Below, in pieces: positions 52,249 to 60,778 of a stretch of 64,000 nt of DNA (positions within the stretch are counted from its first letter, which is position 1; every line of letters begins with the position of its first letter). Origin of the DNA: Arthrobacter sp. MMS18-M83. GTDB lineage: Bacteria; Actinomycetota; Actinomycetes; Actinomycetales; Micrococcaceae. The DNA lies in NCBI RefSeq assembly GCF_026683955.1, contig NZ_CP113343.1:372001-436000 (forward strand), in the 5' to 3' direction. The notes below the pieces were generated by a model. The model ran no database searches. It was given only the letters and a program-made list of their open reading frames with translations, and was not told the DNA's origin. The translations under genes and the position numbers were made by a program.

Positions 52249-53739
52249 TCACCTGGCCGCTTCCATGGTGAGCGACCGCACCAAATCGCGACGCAGGATC
52301 TTGCCTGTGGGCGTTGTCGGCAACTCGGGGACGAAGTGCACCAAATCCGGGGTCTTGGAACTGCGCAGCTGCGAGCGGACCCAGTCTTTAAGCTCGTCCC
52401 CTTCCTCCGTGCGGCCCTCTTTCAGGACAACGAACGCGCCGATGCCCTGGCCCCATTCCTCGTGCGGAATCGCGGCGACGGCAACTTCGGCCACCGCCGG
52501 GTGCCGTGCAAGGACGTCTTCGATTTCCGCAGGGGCGATGTTCTCGCCGCCCCGGATGATTGTGTCATCCGAGCGGCCCTGAACGAAGATGAAACCCTCT
52601 TCGTCTACATGCCCAAGGTCGCGGGTGTGGAACCAACCCGCGGAATCGACCAGGCTTCCGGACTCCTTGTATTCCCCGGCAATCTGCGGGCCGCGGACGA
52701 CGATGTCGCCGACCACGTCCGGGGCACACGGCTGGCCGAAGGGATCATGGATCTCGATTTCGACTCCGGGCAGCGCCCGGCCAACTGATGCCAGGCGGGC
52801 CCGGACATGCGGGTCCTCGCTGGCCAAGGCGTCGCGGTGGTCCTCAGGTCCGAGCACGGCAATCGATGATGCCGTCTCGGTGAGTCCGTAGGCGTTGACG
52901 AATCCGGTGGCGGGGAACAGGCGAAGGGCGTCGGCCAGGACGGTGGCAGAGATCTTGGCGCCGCCGTAGGACAGCCCGCGCAGGGTGCCGGGGCCAAGGG
53001 TTCCGCGCTTGTCGAGTTCGCGCACAATCCGGACGAGCATCGTCGGAACCACCATGGCATTGGTGATCTGTTCCTTGGTGACAATATCCAGCCAGTCGGC
53101 AGCTGTGAAATGGTCCAGATAGACCACCCGGCGGCCGGCATAGAGGTTGGAGATCAGGTTCGCCACAGCCGCGATGTGGTACGGCGGAACACAAACAATC
53201 GTTGCATCACCAGGTTCGGCCGAGGCAAACTCGACGGAGCCGAGCACATAGGACGTCAGGTGGCGGTGGCGCAGCACAGCGCTCTTCGGCGCCGCCGTGG
53301 TTCCGCTGGTCATCAGGAGGACAGCGATGTCCTCGCCGTCGGCCCCGCTCGGGCCGTGGGGGGCGCCGCCGGGTGCCGCACGGTTCAGGAACTCCTCGAG
53401 GGAGACCGCTCCGTGCCCGATCCGCATCGGGTCGTCGCTGATGAGGAAGGGTTTGGGCTGCCGGGCCAGGATCTCGTCAATCTGGTCCGCACTGAGCCGG
53501 TAATTAAGCGGCAGGAAGGGCACACCGGCATAGGCCGCTGCGAACAGGGCGACAGGAAATGCCGGACCGTTTCCTCCCAGATAGACCACTGTCTGGGACC
53601 CGGCATCCTGAATCAGCTTGGCACCGGCGCTCGCCCGCGCACGCAGCTCTTCTCCCGTGAGTCCCTGCTCTTTGCTGCCGATCAGCACGGTCTCACCGTT
53701 TCCGGAAGCGACCATCTCAAGCAATGTCGTGAGATTCAT
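52249..53739 (-). CDS. Acyl-CoA synthetase (AMP-forming)
   Basis: 496 residues. P-loop LLMTSGTTAAPKSAVL near residue 142, YGLTETASS near 290, the hinge WFHTRDLGHVDEEGFIFVQGRSDDTIIRGGENIAPAEIE near 365-400, and the catalytic Lys in TPTGKILRRDL. It activates a carboxylic acid to its CoA ester for the downstream acyl-CoA dehydrogenases. It sits between the 99-residue protein (stop eight bases upstream) and the frameshifted hydrolase, as one minus-strand operon. Confidence 0.92.
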   Translation of the reverse strand: MNLTTLLEMVASGNGETVLIGSKEQGLTGEELRARASAGAKLIQDAGSQTVVYLGGNGPAFPVALFAAAYAGVPFLPLNYRLSADQIDEILARQPKPFLISDDPMRIGHGAVSLEEFLNRAAPGGAPHGPSGADGEDIAVLLMTSGTTAAPKSAVLRHRHLTSYVLGSVEFASAEPGDATIVCVPPYHIAAVANLISNLYAGRRVVYLDHFTAADWLDIVTKEQITNAMVVPTMLVRIVRELDKRGTLGPGTLRGLSYGGAKISATVLADALRLFPATGFVNAYGLTETASSIAVLGPEDHRDALASEDPHVRARLASVGRALPGVEIEIHDPFGQPCAPDVVGDIVVRGPQIAGEYKESGSLVDSAGWFHTRDLGHVDEEGFIFVQGRSDDTIIRGGENIAPAEIEDVLARHPAVAEVAVAAIPHEEWGQGIGAFVVLKEGRTEEGDELKDWVRSQLRSSKTPDLVHFVPELPTTPTGKILRRDLVRSLTMEAAR

Positions 53740-53748
53740 CTGTCCCCC

Positions 53749-54048
53749 TCAGTCCGACGCAGGGAGAGCTTTGGCTGCCTTCAGCGACAGCTCCCGCCCG
53801 TCGAAGCTCAAGGGGCCGGCACCTGGCTTGACCACCAGCACTTCAACACCGGATTCCGTATCGGTATAGCGCTTGCCAACAGGCAGGATGCTCCCGCCCG
53901 CGTCACCTGATGCGGGCTGTGCCGGGGTTTCCGTAACCATCTGCCCGCCGGCACACAACAGCGTGCCCTCCGCCTCGGTCCCCCGAACCACCACAACTTC
54001 GCAGCCGGAGGCGGACGTGCGCAATTGGCTTCCTGTCTTCAACGCCAT
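53749..54048 (-). CDS. Small internally duplicated protein, first gene of the synthetase operon
   Basis: 99 residues. The two halves align by eye: LRTSASGCEVVVVRG (residues 9-23) with YTDTESGVEVLVVKPG (about 61-76), each followed by a short beta hairpin (TLLCAGGQMV, LSFDGRELSL). It ends in the basic-acidic KALPASD. A similar small protein next to acyl-CoA synthetases is my recollection from other actinobacteria. Function unknown; perhaps a ligand carrier or regulator of the synthetase. Its promoter region contains the tandem operator. Confidence 0.65.
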   Translation of the reverse strand: MALKTGSQLRTSASGCEVVVVRGTEAEGTLLCAGGQMVTETPAQPASGDAGGSILPVGKRYTDTESGVEVLVVKPGAGPLSFDGRELSLKAAKALPASD

Positions 54049-54102
54049 CGAATTTTCTCCTTTTGAGTCACCGGGAACGCTTAGCAGTCTCCACTAAATT
54101 GT

Positions 54103-54126
54103 TTACCGTAAGCCATACCGTACCAC
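54103..54126. promoter_or_regulatory. Tandem operator inside a divergent promoter
   Basis: Units TTACCGTAAGCC (54103-54114) and ATACCGTACCAC (54115-54126). A good minus-10 TATACT follows immediately at 54127-54132, with TTACCG 18 bases upstream, so the operator occupies the minus-35 to minus-10 spacer of the plus-strand promoter. Confidence 0.72.
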
Positions 54127-54230
54127 TATACTGGGGTTTGCACGACGGGTTCTTTTGTACGCGTTTTCGGGAACCCCGGCGCAGCCGCGCCGACACGAAT
54201 CACACACTAAATCTGTTCTTAGGAGAGCAC

Positions 54231-56384
54231 ATGGGTCTGGCGATCAATGAAGAGCACCAGCAGCTGGCTGAGGTAGCCCGGGTCTTCCTGAAGGATGCAG
54301 ACGCCCACGGCGTTGTCCGGGGCGCCTTGGACGGAGACATGTCCGGTTTCGGCCAGCTCTGGTCGGGGATGGCCGAGCAGGGCTGGCAGGGTCTGCACCT
54401 TCCCGAAGAATACGGCGGCGAGGGGTTCGGCATCCCCGAGATTGCCATCGTTGTGGAGGAACTTGGCCGGACCCTGGCCACTGGAGCATTCACGGCCACC
54501 GTCGTTACCTCGGCGGTCATTGCTGCCCTGGGTTCCGACGAGGTCCGGTCCGGGCACCTGCCCGGACTGGCCGACGGCGGCACCGTAGGGTCCATAGGGC
54601 TGAGAGGATCACTGATCCGAAGCGAAGATTCGTATACCGGATCCACCGGTCCGCTGATCGGCGGACAGCTGGCATCGCTCGGCCTGTTCATTGCCGGCGA
54701 GGATGCAGTCCTGGTTCCGCTGGACGCCCCGGGTGTGACTGTCGCCCCAGTCCAGTCCTTTGACCCCACCATGGCCGTCGCCGAGGCCCGGTTTGAGGAT
54801 CTGTCTGCCGCTTCCGTTGCCATTTTCTCCGGTGGCGCGCGTCTTGTCCGGCAGCTGGCCCGCACACTGGCCGCCGCCGAAGCCGCCGGCGCAGCCCGCG
54901 CTTCGCTAGACCTTGCGCTGGATTACGCGAAGATTCGCCATCAGTTCGGCCGAGCCATCGGCTCGTTCCAGGCAATCAAGCACCATCTGGCCAATATGTT
55001 AGTGCAGTCCGAGCTGGCCGTGGCCGCGGTCTGGGATGCGGCGCGGACAGGAGTCACCGATCACCAGGCGGAGCTTGCAGCCGACGCGGCTGCCGCCGCG
55101 GCGTTCAAGGCGCTGATCTTCAACGCCCAGCAGAGCATGCAGATCCACGGCGGAATCGGCTTCACCTGGGAACACGACGCCCACCTCTACATGCGCCGCA
55201 GCCGAGCCCTCCCCGCACTGCTCGGCCCCGAGCACGTCCTCAGCGACGCCATCTACGACCGCATTGCCACCGGCGAACACCGCAAGTTCACCTTGGACCT
55301 TCCGGAGGAAGCCGAGGAGTTCCGCGCTTCGTCCCGCGCCTTCCTTGCGAGCTACCGCTCGACACCGGAATCGGAGCGCCGGGAACTGCTCGCTTCCTCC
55401 GGATATCAGGTCCCGCACTGGCCACCCCCCTTCGGCCGCGGCGCGGGCGCAATCGAACAGCTCGTCATCGAAGAAGAACTCGTCGACGTCGAACTGCCCA
55501 ACCTAGGTATCGGCGGCTGGGTTCTGCTCACGCTGGTGCAGCAGGCCAACCCCGAGCAGATCGAACGATGGATTCCGGCCAGCCTGCGCGGCGAGCACCA
55601 GTGGTGCCAGCTGTTTAGCGAGCCCGGCGCCGGCTCGGATGCGGCAGCCGTCAGTACTCGCGCCGTCAAGGTCGATGGCGGCTGGAGAGTCAACGGGCAG
55701 AAAGTGTGGACCAGCGGCGCACAGGACTGCAGCCGCGGCCTGGCGACGGTGCGCACCGACCGTGACGCCCCCAAGCACAAGGGCATCACGGCTATGGCGG
55801 TGGATATGCACGCCCCCGGCGTCACTGTCCGGCCGCTGCGCGAAATCACCGGAGAATTCCTCTTCAACGAAGTCTTCTTCGATGACGTGTTCATCCCCGA
55901 CGCCGATGTAGTCGGTGCCGTCAACGAGGGCTGGACCGTGGCCCGGGCAACCCTGGGCAACGAGCGCGTCTCCATTGGCGCAGGCAGTCGGGAGGGCCTG
56001 ACCGCCCAGTCGCTCACTGACATCCTCGCCAAGGAGAATCTGGCCGACGACGCCTCGTTCACCCGCCAGGTCAGCGAGCTGATCGTGGAGGAGCATGCGA
56101 TGCGCCTGCTGAACCTCCGCAGCGTGGTCCGGGCCGTCATCAACGCCGGGCCGGGACCGGAGGGCAACCTCAGCAAGCTGTTGTCGGCCGAGCATGCCCA
56201 GCGCGTATCGGAGCTGGCGATCAAAGCAGGCGGTGCGACGGCAATCGTGGGCGGCCACGCGGAGACCACCTTCGAGTATCTCTTCGACCGCGCGCTGACC
56301 ATCGCGGGCGGAACCTCGGAGATCACCCGGAACGTGATCGCCGAACGCCTCCTCGGCCTCCCGAGGGATCCGCTGAACAAATAG
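54231..56384 (+). CDS. Fused two-domain acyl-CoA dehydrogenase, FadE34-like
   Basis: 717 residues from ATG 54231 (AGGAG upstream); the frame to 54063 would cross the promoter. Two complete dehydrogenase halves are in tandem. Residues about 1-375 end with QIHGGIGFTWEHDAHLYMRR, like the first subunit at 48807; residues about 385-717 contain QLFSEPGAGSDAAAV, GGWRVNGQKVWTSGAQD and the tail AGGTSEITRNVIAERLLGLP, like the second subunit. This is the architecture of mycobacterial FadE34 (about 710 residues), a fused form of the alpha2beta2 enzyme. It oxidises a bulky acyl-CoA side chain. The operator covers its promoter. Confidence 0.92.
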   Translation: MGLAINEEHQQLAEVARVFLKDADAHGVVRGALDGDMSGFGQLWSGMAEQGWQGLHLPEEYGGEGFGIPEIAIVVEELGRTLATGAFTATVVTSAVIAALGSDEVRSGHLPGLADGGTVGSIGLRGSLIRSEDSYTGSTGPLIGGQLASLGLFIAGEDAVLVPLDAPGVTVAPVQSFDPTMAVAEARFEDLSAASVAIFSGGARLVRQLARTLAAAEAAGAARASLDLALDYAKIRHQFGRAIGSFQAIKHHLANMLVQSELAVAAVWDAARTGVTDHQAELAADAAAAAAFKALIFNAQQSMQIHGGIGFTWEHDAHLYMRRSRALPALLGPEHVLSDAIYDRIATGEHRKFTLDLPEEAEEFRASSRAFLASYRSTPESERRELLASSGYQVPHWPPPFGRGAGAIEQLVIEEELVDVELPNLGIGGWVLLTLVQQANPEQIERWIPASLRGEHQWCQLFSEPGAGSDAAAVSTRAVKVDGGWRVNGQKVWTSGAQDCSRGLATVRTDRDAPKHKGITAMAVDMHAPGVTVRPLREITGEFLFNEVFFDDVFIPDADVVGAVNEGWTVARATLGNERVSIGAGSREGLTAQSLTDILAKENLADDASFTRQVSELIVEEHAMRLLNLRSVVRAVINAGPGPEGNLSKLLSAEHAQRVSELAIKAGGATAIVGGHAETTFEYLFDRALTIAGGTSEITRNVIAERLLGLPRDPLNK

Positions 56385-56406
56385 CGGGAAACAGCCTCAA
56401 GAGGAA

Positions 56407-56436
56407 AGGGGCGGCAATCCAAAGATTGCCGCCCCT
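56407..56436. terminator. Terminator between convergent genes
   Basis: Perfect 13-bp inverted repeat (56407-56419 with 56424-56436) with a 4-base loop, between the fused dehydrogenase and the CaiB gene that converges on it. Confidence 0.85.
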
Positions 56437-56468
56437 CCTACGTTTGGGTCAGTGAGCCCCTAGGTCAG

Positions 56469-57689
56469 TTAGAGGACTGCGCCGGATTCCTTGGCAGCGG
56501 CGATCTCTTCGCTGCCCAGACCGAGTTCGAGCAGGAGCTCGACGGTGTGTTGACCGTGTCCGGGTGCCCGGCCGACGGGTTCCGCCGATTCACCGAATTG
56601 GATAGGCGGGGCGACCAGCCGGTATTCGTTGCCGTGAGGATCGGCAGAGCCGACCAGGTAGCTGTTGGCTGTGGCCTGGGGATCGGAGAGCACTTCCCGT
56701 GGGGACGCGATGACGGACCATACGCCGGGCTCGTCCTTGAGCGCCTCGGCCCAGTGATCCACGTTCTCCGAAGCGAAAGTCTCCTGCAGCAGCTTGATCG
56801 CTTCGTCGCCGTTGGCAACGAGGTTCTGTACCGGAGTGAACCGCTCGTCCACGGCCAGGTCGATGCGGCCGATCCGGACGCAGAAGCCGGCCCAGAACTT
56901 GTCCGGCTGGAGGAAGACCAGCTGGATCCAGCGGCCGTCCTTGGTCCTGTACGCATTCACCACCGGGTTCATAGCCTTACCTGGTGCGGCCTTCGGGATC
57001 CGGTCGATGTCGAAGAATTCGGCCGCGACGATGTCCGGGGCCATGGTCCACATACCCTGGGCCAGCAGGGACACATCCACGGTGGTCGCCTCGCCCGTAC
57101 GTTCCCGGTTGTACAGGGCACCGAGCACGCCGCCGGCGAGGGTCAGGCCGCTGGGCAGATCGCCAAACGCTGGTCCCTGGCTCATCGGGTATTCGCTGTC
57201 GGCCGCGGTCATGGCGTACGAGACACCGCTGCGGGCCAGGTAGCTGGCCGCGTCGAAGCCGCCCTTGTTGCGGTCCGGGCCGCGCGTGCCCTGGCCGGTG
57301 CCGCGGGCAACAATGATGTCGGGGTTGATGGCGCGAACCTGCTCAAGGCTGAGGTTTGCGCGCTCCAGCGGGCCGGGCAGCCAGTTGGTCAGGAAGACGT
57401 CGGCGGTCTTGAGCAGCTTGACGAGAAGGTCGTGGCCCACCTCTGACTTCAGGTCCAGGGCCACGCTGCGTTTGCCGCGGTTGCCGATCTCCAGCATGTA
57501 GTCCGCATCGACGTTTGCTTTGTCCTTGCTCAGGCCGGATACGACCAGATAGCGGCCCGGATCCCCGCCACGGGTATCTTCGACTTTGATGACGTCGGCA
57601 CCCCAGTCCGCGAGCGCAGCGCCAGCTGCCGGCACGAATGTCCAGGAACTCAGTTCAATAACCCTGATGCCTTCAAGGATCTTTGTCAT
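56469..57689 (-). CDS. CaiB/BaiF family class III CoA-transferase (copy 2)
   Basis: 406 residues, the same length as copy 1 at 21583 and alignable without gaps, with most positions identical; catalytic Asp146 in NKGGFDAASYLARSG. It starts LEGIRVIELSSWTFVPAAGAALADWGADV. Like copy 1 it would move CoA between acids. It is divergent from the DUF35-Ltp2 pair with a three-unit operator between, so copy 2 is in the regulon, whereas copy 1 lies in a block without that operator. Confidence 0.92.
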   Translation of the reverse strand: MTKILEGIRVIELSSWTFVPAAGAALADWGADVIKVEDTRGGDPGRYLVVSGLSKDKANVDADYMLEIGNRGKRSVALDLKSEVGHDLLVKLLKTADVFLTNWLPGPLERANLSLEQVRAINPDIIVARGTGQGTRGPDRNKGGFDAASYLARSGVSYAMTAADSEYPMSQGPAFGDLPSGLTLAGGVLGALYNRERTGEATTVDVSLLAQGMWTMAPDIVAAEFFDIDRIPKAAPGKAMNPVVNAYRTKDGRWIQLVFLQPDKFWAGFCVRIGRIDLAVDERFTPVQNLVANGDEAIKLLQETFASENVDHWAEALKDEPGVWSVIASPREVLSDPQATANSYLVGSADPHGNEYRLVAPPIQFGESAEPVGRAPGHGQHTVELLLELGLGSEEIAAAKESGAVL

Positions 57690-57753
57690 GTCAACCTCTC
57701 ACTTCGGCTCCGCACTGGGCGGGACGTAGGACTCCGCCGTTGGGGTCCATTCA

Positions 57754-57789
57754 ATACCGTAACCCTTACCGTTACACTTACGCTAGTCC
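57754..57789. promoter_or_regulatory. Three-unit tandem operator between CaiB copy 2 and DUF35 genes
   Basis: Units ATACCGTAACCC (57754-57765), TTACCGTTACAC (57766-57777) and TTACGCTAGTCC (57778-57789). This is the clearest three-unit example. The remaining bases to the DUF35 start hold a possible minus-10 (TATGAT near 57854). Confidence 0.72.
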
Positions 57790-57947
57790 CCGGCAAGGCA
57801 ACAGTTCCCGGACGCTGCCGCGGTACACGATCGTTCCAAAAAGGCTTCCCGTATGATAAACAGTATCCGGGAGCCGAAGCTCGACGATGACTCGGCGTTC
57901 CGCGAAAACTACGTGAGGTCAATCGATCGCACAACGAAGGGGTGACA

Positions 57948-58370
57948 ATGGAAAAGCCAATGCCTGTACCCGACAGTTACAGCGCCTTCTACTGGGAACA
58001 TGCGGCCAAGGGGCAGCTCGCGATCCAGGGTTTTGAAGGCAGCGATTACGTCCAGTACCCGCCCAACGCCGTCGCCGAGACACCGGACGTGGACGGGGCA
58101 CCGATTCCCGTCGTCGTCGCCGGAACCGGCGTCCTGTACACCTACACCGTGCTTCATCAGGTGTTTCACCCGGCCTGGGCCGACTCGGTTCCCTATGTCA
58201 TCGGACTGACTGAGCTCAGCGACTACCCCGGGGTCCGGATTCTGACCAACATTGTTGAGGCCGATCACGACAAACTGCGATCCGGCATGCCCATGGAAGT
58301 CACATTTGAAGAACGCGGGACAATGCGGCTGCCGCAGTTCCGCCCGGCAGAAATTGGAGACCGCGCATGA
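57948..58370 (+). CDS. DUF35 / OB-fold protein, zinc ribbon lost
   Basis: 140 residues from ATG 57948 (AAGGGG upstream; a GTG six bases earlier overlaps it). Layout is the DUF35 one: N-terminal helix SYSAFYWEHAAKGQLAIQGFE, the segment where a Cys-x2-Cys zinc ribbon usually lies, then the OB domain GTGVLYTYTVLHQVFHPAWADSVPYVIGLTEL. There is no cysteine anywhere in the protein. It overlaps the following thiolase-like gene by four bases. In steroid catabolism the DUF35 part of ChsH2 binds and activates Ltp2, so this pair is probably an aldolase complex. Confidence 0.85.
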   Translation: MEKPMPVPDSYSAFYWEHAAKGQLAIQGFEGSDYVQYPPNAVAETPDVDGAPIPVVVAGTGVLYTYTVLHQVFHPAWADSVPYVIGLTELSDYPGVRILTNIVEADHDKLRSGMPMEVTFEERGTMRLPQFRPAEIGDRA

Positions 58371-59512
58371 GCGCCGGACGTGCAACCGCCATTGTTGGAG
58401 TGGGGTACTCGCCCGTCTTCCGCGAGAAGGGAATCGACAGCCGGCCGCTGGCCGCCCAGGCAGCAAAGCAGGCAATAGCCGACGCCGGCCTCAACTCCGC
58501 GGACATTGACGGCATCTTCGAATATCCCGGCCTGCCGAACGAAGTATCAATCGCCATGCAGCGCATGCTCGGCATCCAAAACCTTGCCTCCTTCGGAGAC
58601 TATGCCGGCTCCGGTCCCTCCGGGATGGCTGCCGCCCTGGGCGCCCACATGGCGGTCGCCTCCGGCGCCTGCGACGTGGCACTCGTGTACCGCTCCATCA
58701 GCCGGGAATGGGGTCAGCAGAGCGGACAGGTGGTGTTCCCGCCCGCCGATGGTCCCTCGCAGTACCAACTGCCTTACGGCGTCGCCGGCGCCGTCATCCC
58801 GGTCATGGGGATGAAGAAGCAGCGGCGGATTGCCGAGTTGGGCGGCAGCGAAGAGGACTACGGCTACATCTCGATCAATGCCCGGAAATGGTCCGCCCTG
58901 AACGAGCGTGCGGCGCTGCGTCAGGAGATTACGATGGACGACTACCTCTCTTCACGGTACGTAGCCGAACCCTTGCGACTGCTCGATTGCGACTATCCCA
59001 TCACAGGAGCATGCGCCGTCATCATTACGACGGCCGAGCGCGCCGCCAGCCTGCAACAGAAGCCGGTGCTGATTGATTCGACGTCCTTGGGCACTGGCTC
59101 GAGGCCGGACTGGACCTTCACGGACGATTTCATTTTCGGCGGCACCCGGGATGCCAGCGACTTGCTCTGGAAGCGTTCCTCGGTGTCCCCCGCCGACGTG
59201 AACGTCGCCCAGCTGTACGACGGCTTCACGCACATCGCCATTTCATGGGTGGAGGCCCTGGGACTGTGCGGCATCGGGGAATTCGGCGACTGGGTGGACG
59301 GTGGCCGCACCATTGGTCCCGGCGGGTCCATGCCGATGAACACCACCGGCGGCCAGCTGGCCGAAGGCCGCATGCATGGGCTGAGCTTCGTGGCCGAGGC
59401 CGTGCTGCAACTCCGCGGCCAGGCCGGCGCTCGCCAGGTTCCGGACGCGAACGTGTCCGTCGTCGCCAACGCCCACGGCCCGCAGTGCGGCGCTATGGTT
59501 CTCACCACCTAG
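58367..59512 (+). CDS. Thiolase-fold lipid-transfer protein, Ltp2-like aldolase
   Basis: 381 residues with the thiolase fold (AIVGVGYSPVFREKG N-terminus; MNTTGGQLAEGRMHGLSFVAEAV near the end). The position of the thiolase nucleophile reads GDYAGSGPSGMAAALGAHM, with no Cys. The region LYDGFTHIAISWVEALGLCG contains the Tyr expected for Ltp2, and HGPQCGAMVL follows near the C-terminus. Ltp2 with DUF35 cleaves a 3-hydroxyacyl-CoA by retro-aldol reaction rather than thiolysis, releasing a short acyl-CoA. The upstream DUF35 gene overlaps it. The substrate is inferred to have a tertiary or branched 3-hydroxyl. Confidence 0.85.
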   Translation: MSAGRATAIVGVGYSPVFREKGIDSRPLAAQAAKQAIADAGLNSADIDGIFEYPGLPNEVSIAMQRMLGIQNLASFGDYAGSGPSGMAAALGAHMAVASGACDVALVYRSISREWGQQSGQVVFPPADGPSQYQLPYGVAGAVIPVMGMKKQRRIAELGGSEEDYGYISINARKWSALNERAALRQEITMDDYLSSRYVAEPLRLLDCDYPITGACAVIITTAERAASLQQKPVLIDSTSLGTGSRPDWTFTDDFIFGGTRDASDLLWKRSSVSPADVNVAQLYDGFTHIAISWVEALGLCGIGEFGDWVDGGRTIGPGGSMPMNTTGGQLAEGRMHGLSFVAEAVLQLRGQAGARQVPDANVSVVANAHGPQCGAMVLTT

Positions 59513-59587
59513 CCACACCATATAGTCTCCCGCCGCCGGTATGGACGTGATCCTGCTGGCGCCGGGCTCCAAACCAGCACTACCCCG

Positions 59588-59623
59588 AACGCCCGGCCGG
59601 AGACTTCCGGCCGGGCGTTCGGC
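59588..59623. terminator. Very strong terminator between convergent genes
   Basis: Perfect 15-bp inverted repeat (59588-59602 with 59609-59623) with a 6-base loop, between the Ltp2-like gene and the corrected end of the crotonase-family gene at 59666. Confidence 0.9.
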
Positions 59624-59665
59624 GTGCCCGGCGGCCGAGGGATCCGCGGACAGGGCCTCGGGGGC

Positions 59666-60762
59666 TCAGGGCCTGCTTTCAATCCCGTCGATCAGGCCCC
59701 ACCGCAGTGCCGTCGCCGCGTCCAAGGTGGCCCCGCTTACGCACAAGTAGAAGGTCCGCCAGCGGCCGATCCGCCGCGGAAGGCTCGTCGCCCCCCGGCT
59801 GCGGGGATCAGCCCCATGCCCACTTCCGGCAACCGGAAAAGCGTGTCCGGATCGGCGATCACCCGCCCGGCCAGTGCCGGGATTTCAATGCCTGCTCCCA
59901 CGCAGTGTCCATGAAGACGGACCTCCGTCCGCCCTGCCAGCACATGCATCAGCCGTCCGGCACCACCTCGAGTCCGGATCAGATGGGCCGTCGCCGGATC
60001 CGGCGTCGTGCCGAACTCAGCCAGGTCCCCTCCGGCGCAGAATGACGGGCCGGCCCCGTCCAGCACCAGGTGGCGGACCGAGGGATCTGCAACGGCCACC
60101 TCCAGCGCGGCCACTAGCGCATCCCTGACTTCGGCCCCGTAGGCATTGCGCCTTTCGGGACGGTTCAATGTCACTATCAGGCGGTCGCCCTCACGCCGGA
60201 TGAGGACGGCGTCGTGGGGAGCCGGCAGCGGCAGCGGCCGCGGTCCGCGGTGCTCCAGCCAGCGCCGGAATTCCGAACCGCCCAAAAGCGTGGAATAGGC
60301 CAGGGATTCGACATCCAACGCTGCCGGCACTGGCAGGGTTTCGGATGCCCTCAACGTCTGGCCGAGAATCATAGATGCCTGCGGATTCGCCCGCACGCGG
60401 GCGCAAAGCGCCTGCAACGCTTCCTCGGGGTTCACGGCCGGGACGACGGCCAGCGGTACGGTGGCTTCATCCCGCATCGCTGCGCTGCTGGCTGGCCCGA
60501 TGGTGGCGTCAAACGCCCACAGCAGTTCCTGCAGTGCCGGCGAGGCCGCCTCGTTCGGTGCAGCCGACAAGATCCCGACCAGCAGCCTGCTGCCCTCGCG
60601 GGACCTGGCCGCCGCGCTTGTCAGCACCGCCTCATCAGCCGCCGGGTCGATGCGGACCACGATGAGCGGAGAATCCACTTCGCCGGCGCCCGATAACAGG
60701 GGGTAGTCCGCCTCTCCGTCGGCGAGTCCCTCGACAGTAATCCAGTCCGAATCCACAGCCAT
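59666..60762 (-). pseudogene. Crotonase-family protein with N-terminal extension and a one-base frameshift
   Basis: From ATG 60762, about 165 residues of uncharacterised N-terminal sequence are followed by a crotonase core: VTLNRPERRNAYGAEVRDAL, LDGAGPSFCAGGDLAEFG, RLHGHCVGAGIEIPALAG and LFRLPEVGMGLIPAAGG. After the six-C run at 59791-59796 the frame fails and would end at 59737. Adding one base gives LPRRIGRWRTFYLCVSGATL and WGLIDGIESRP ending at 59666, for about 365 residues. Same lesion type as the hydrolase at 51367. The extension recalls DpgC-type dioxygenases but no diagnostic residue is claimed. Operator at 60779 lies just upstream. Confidence 0.82.
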
Positions 60763-60778
60763 CACCGAATAACACCGT

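Noticed and set aside
44513..59512. Calling the window a cholesterol catabolic locus
   Set aside because: Only side-chain-type enzymes are similar; ring-degradation, uptake and KstR-type genes are missing, and the operator differs from the KstR motif as I know it.
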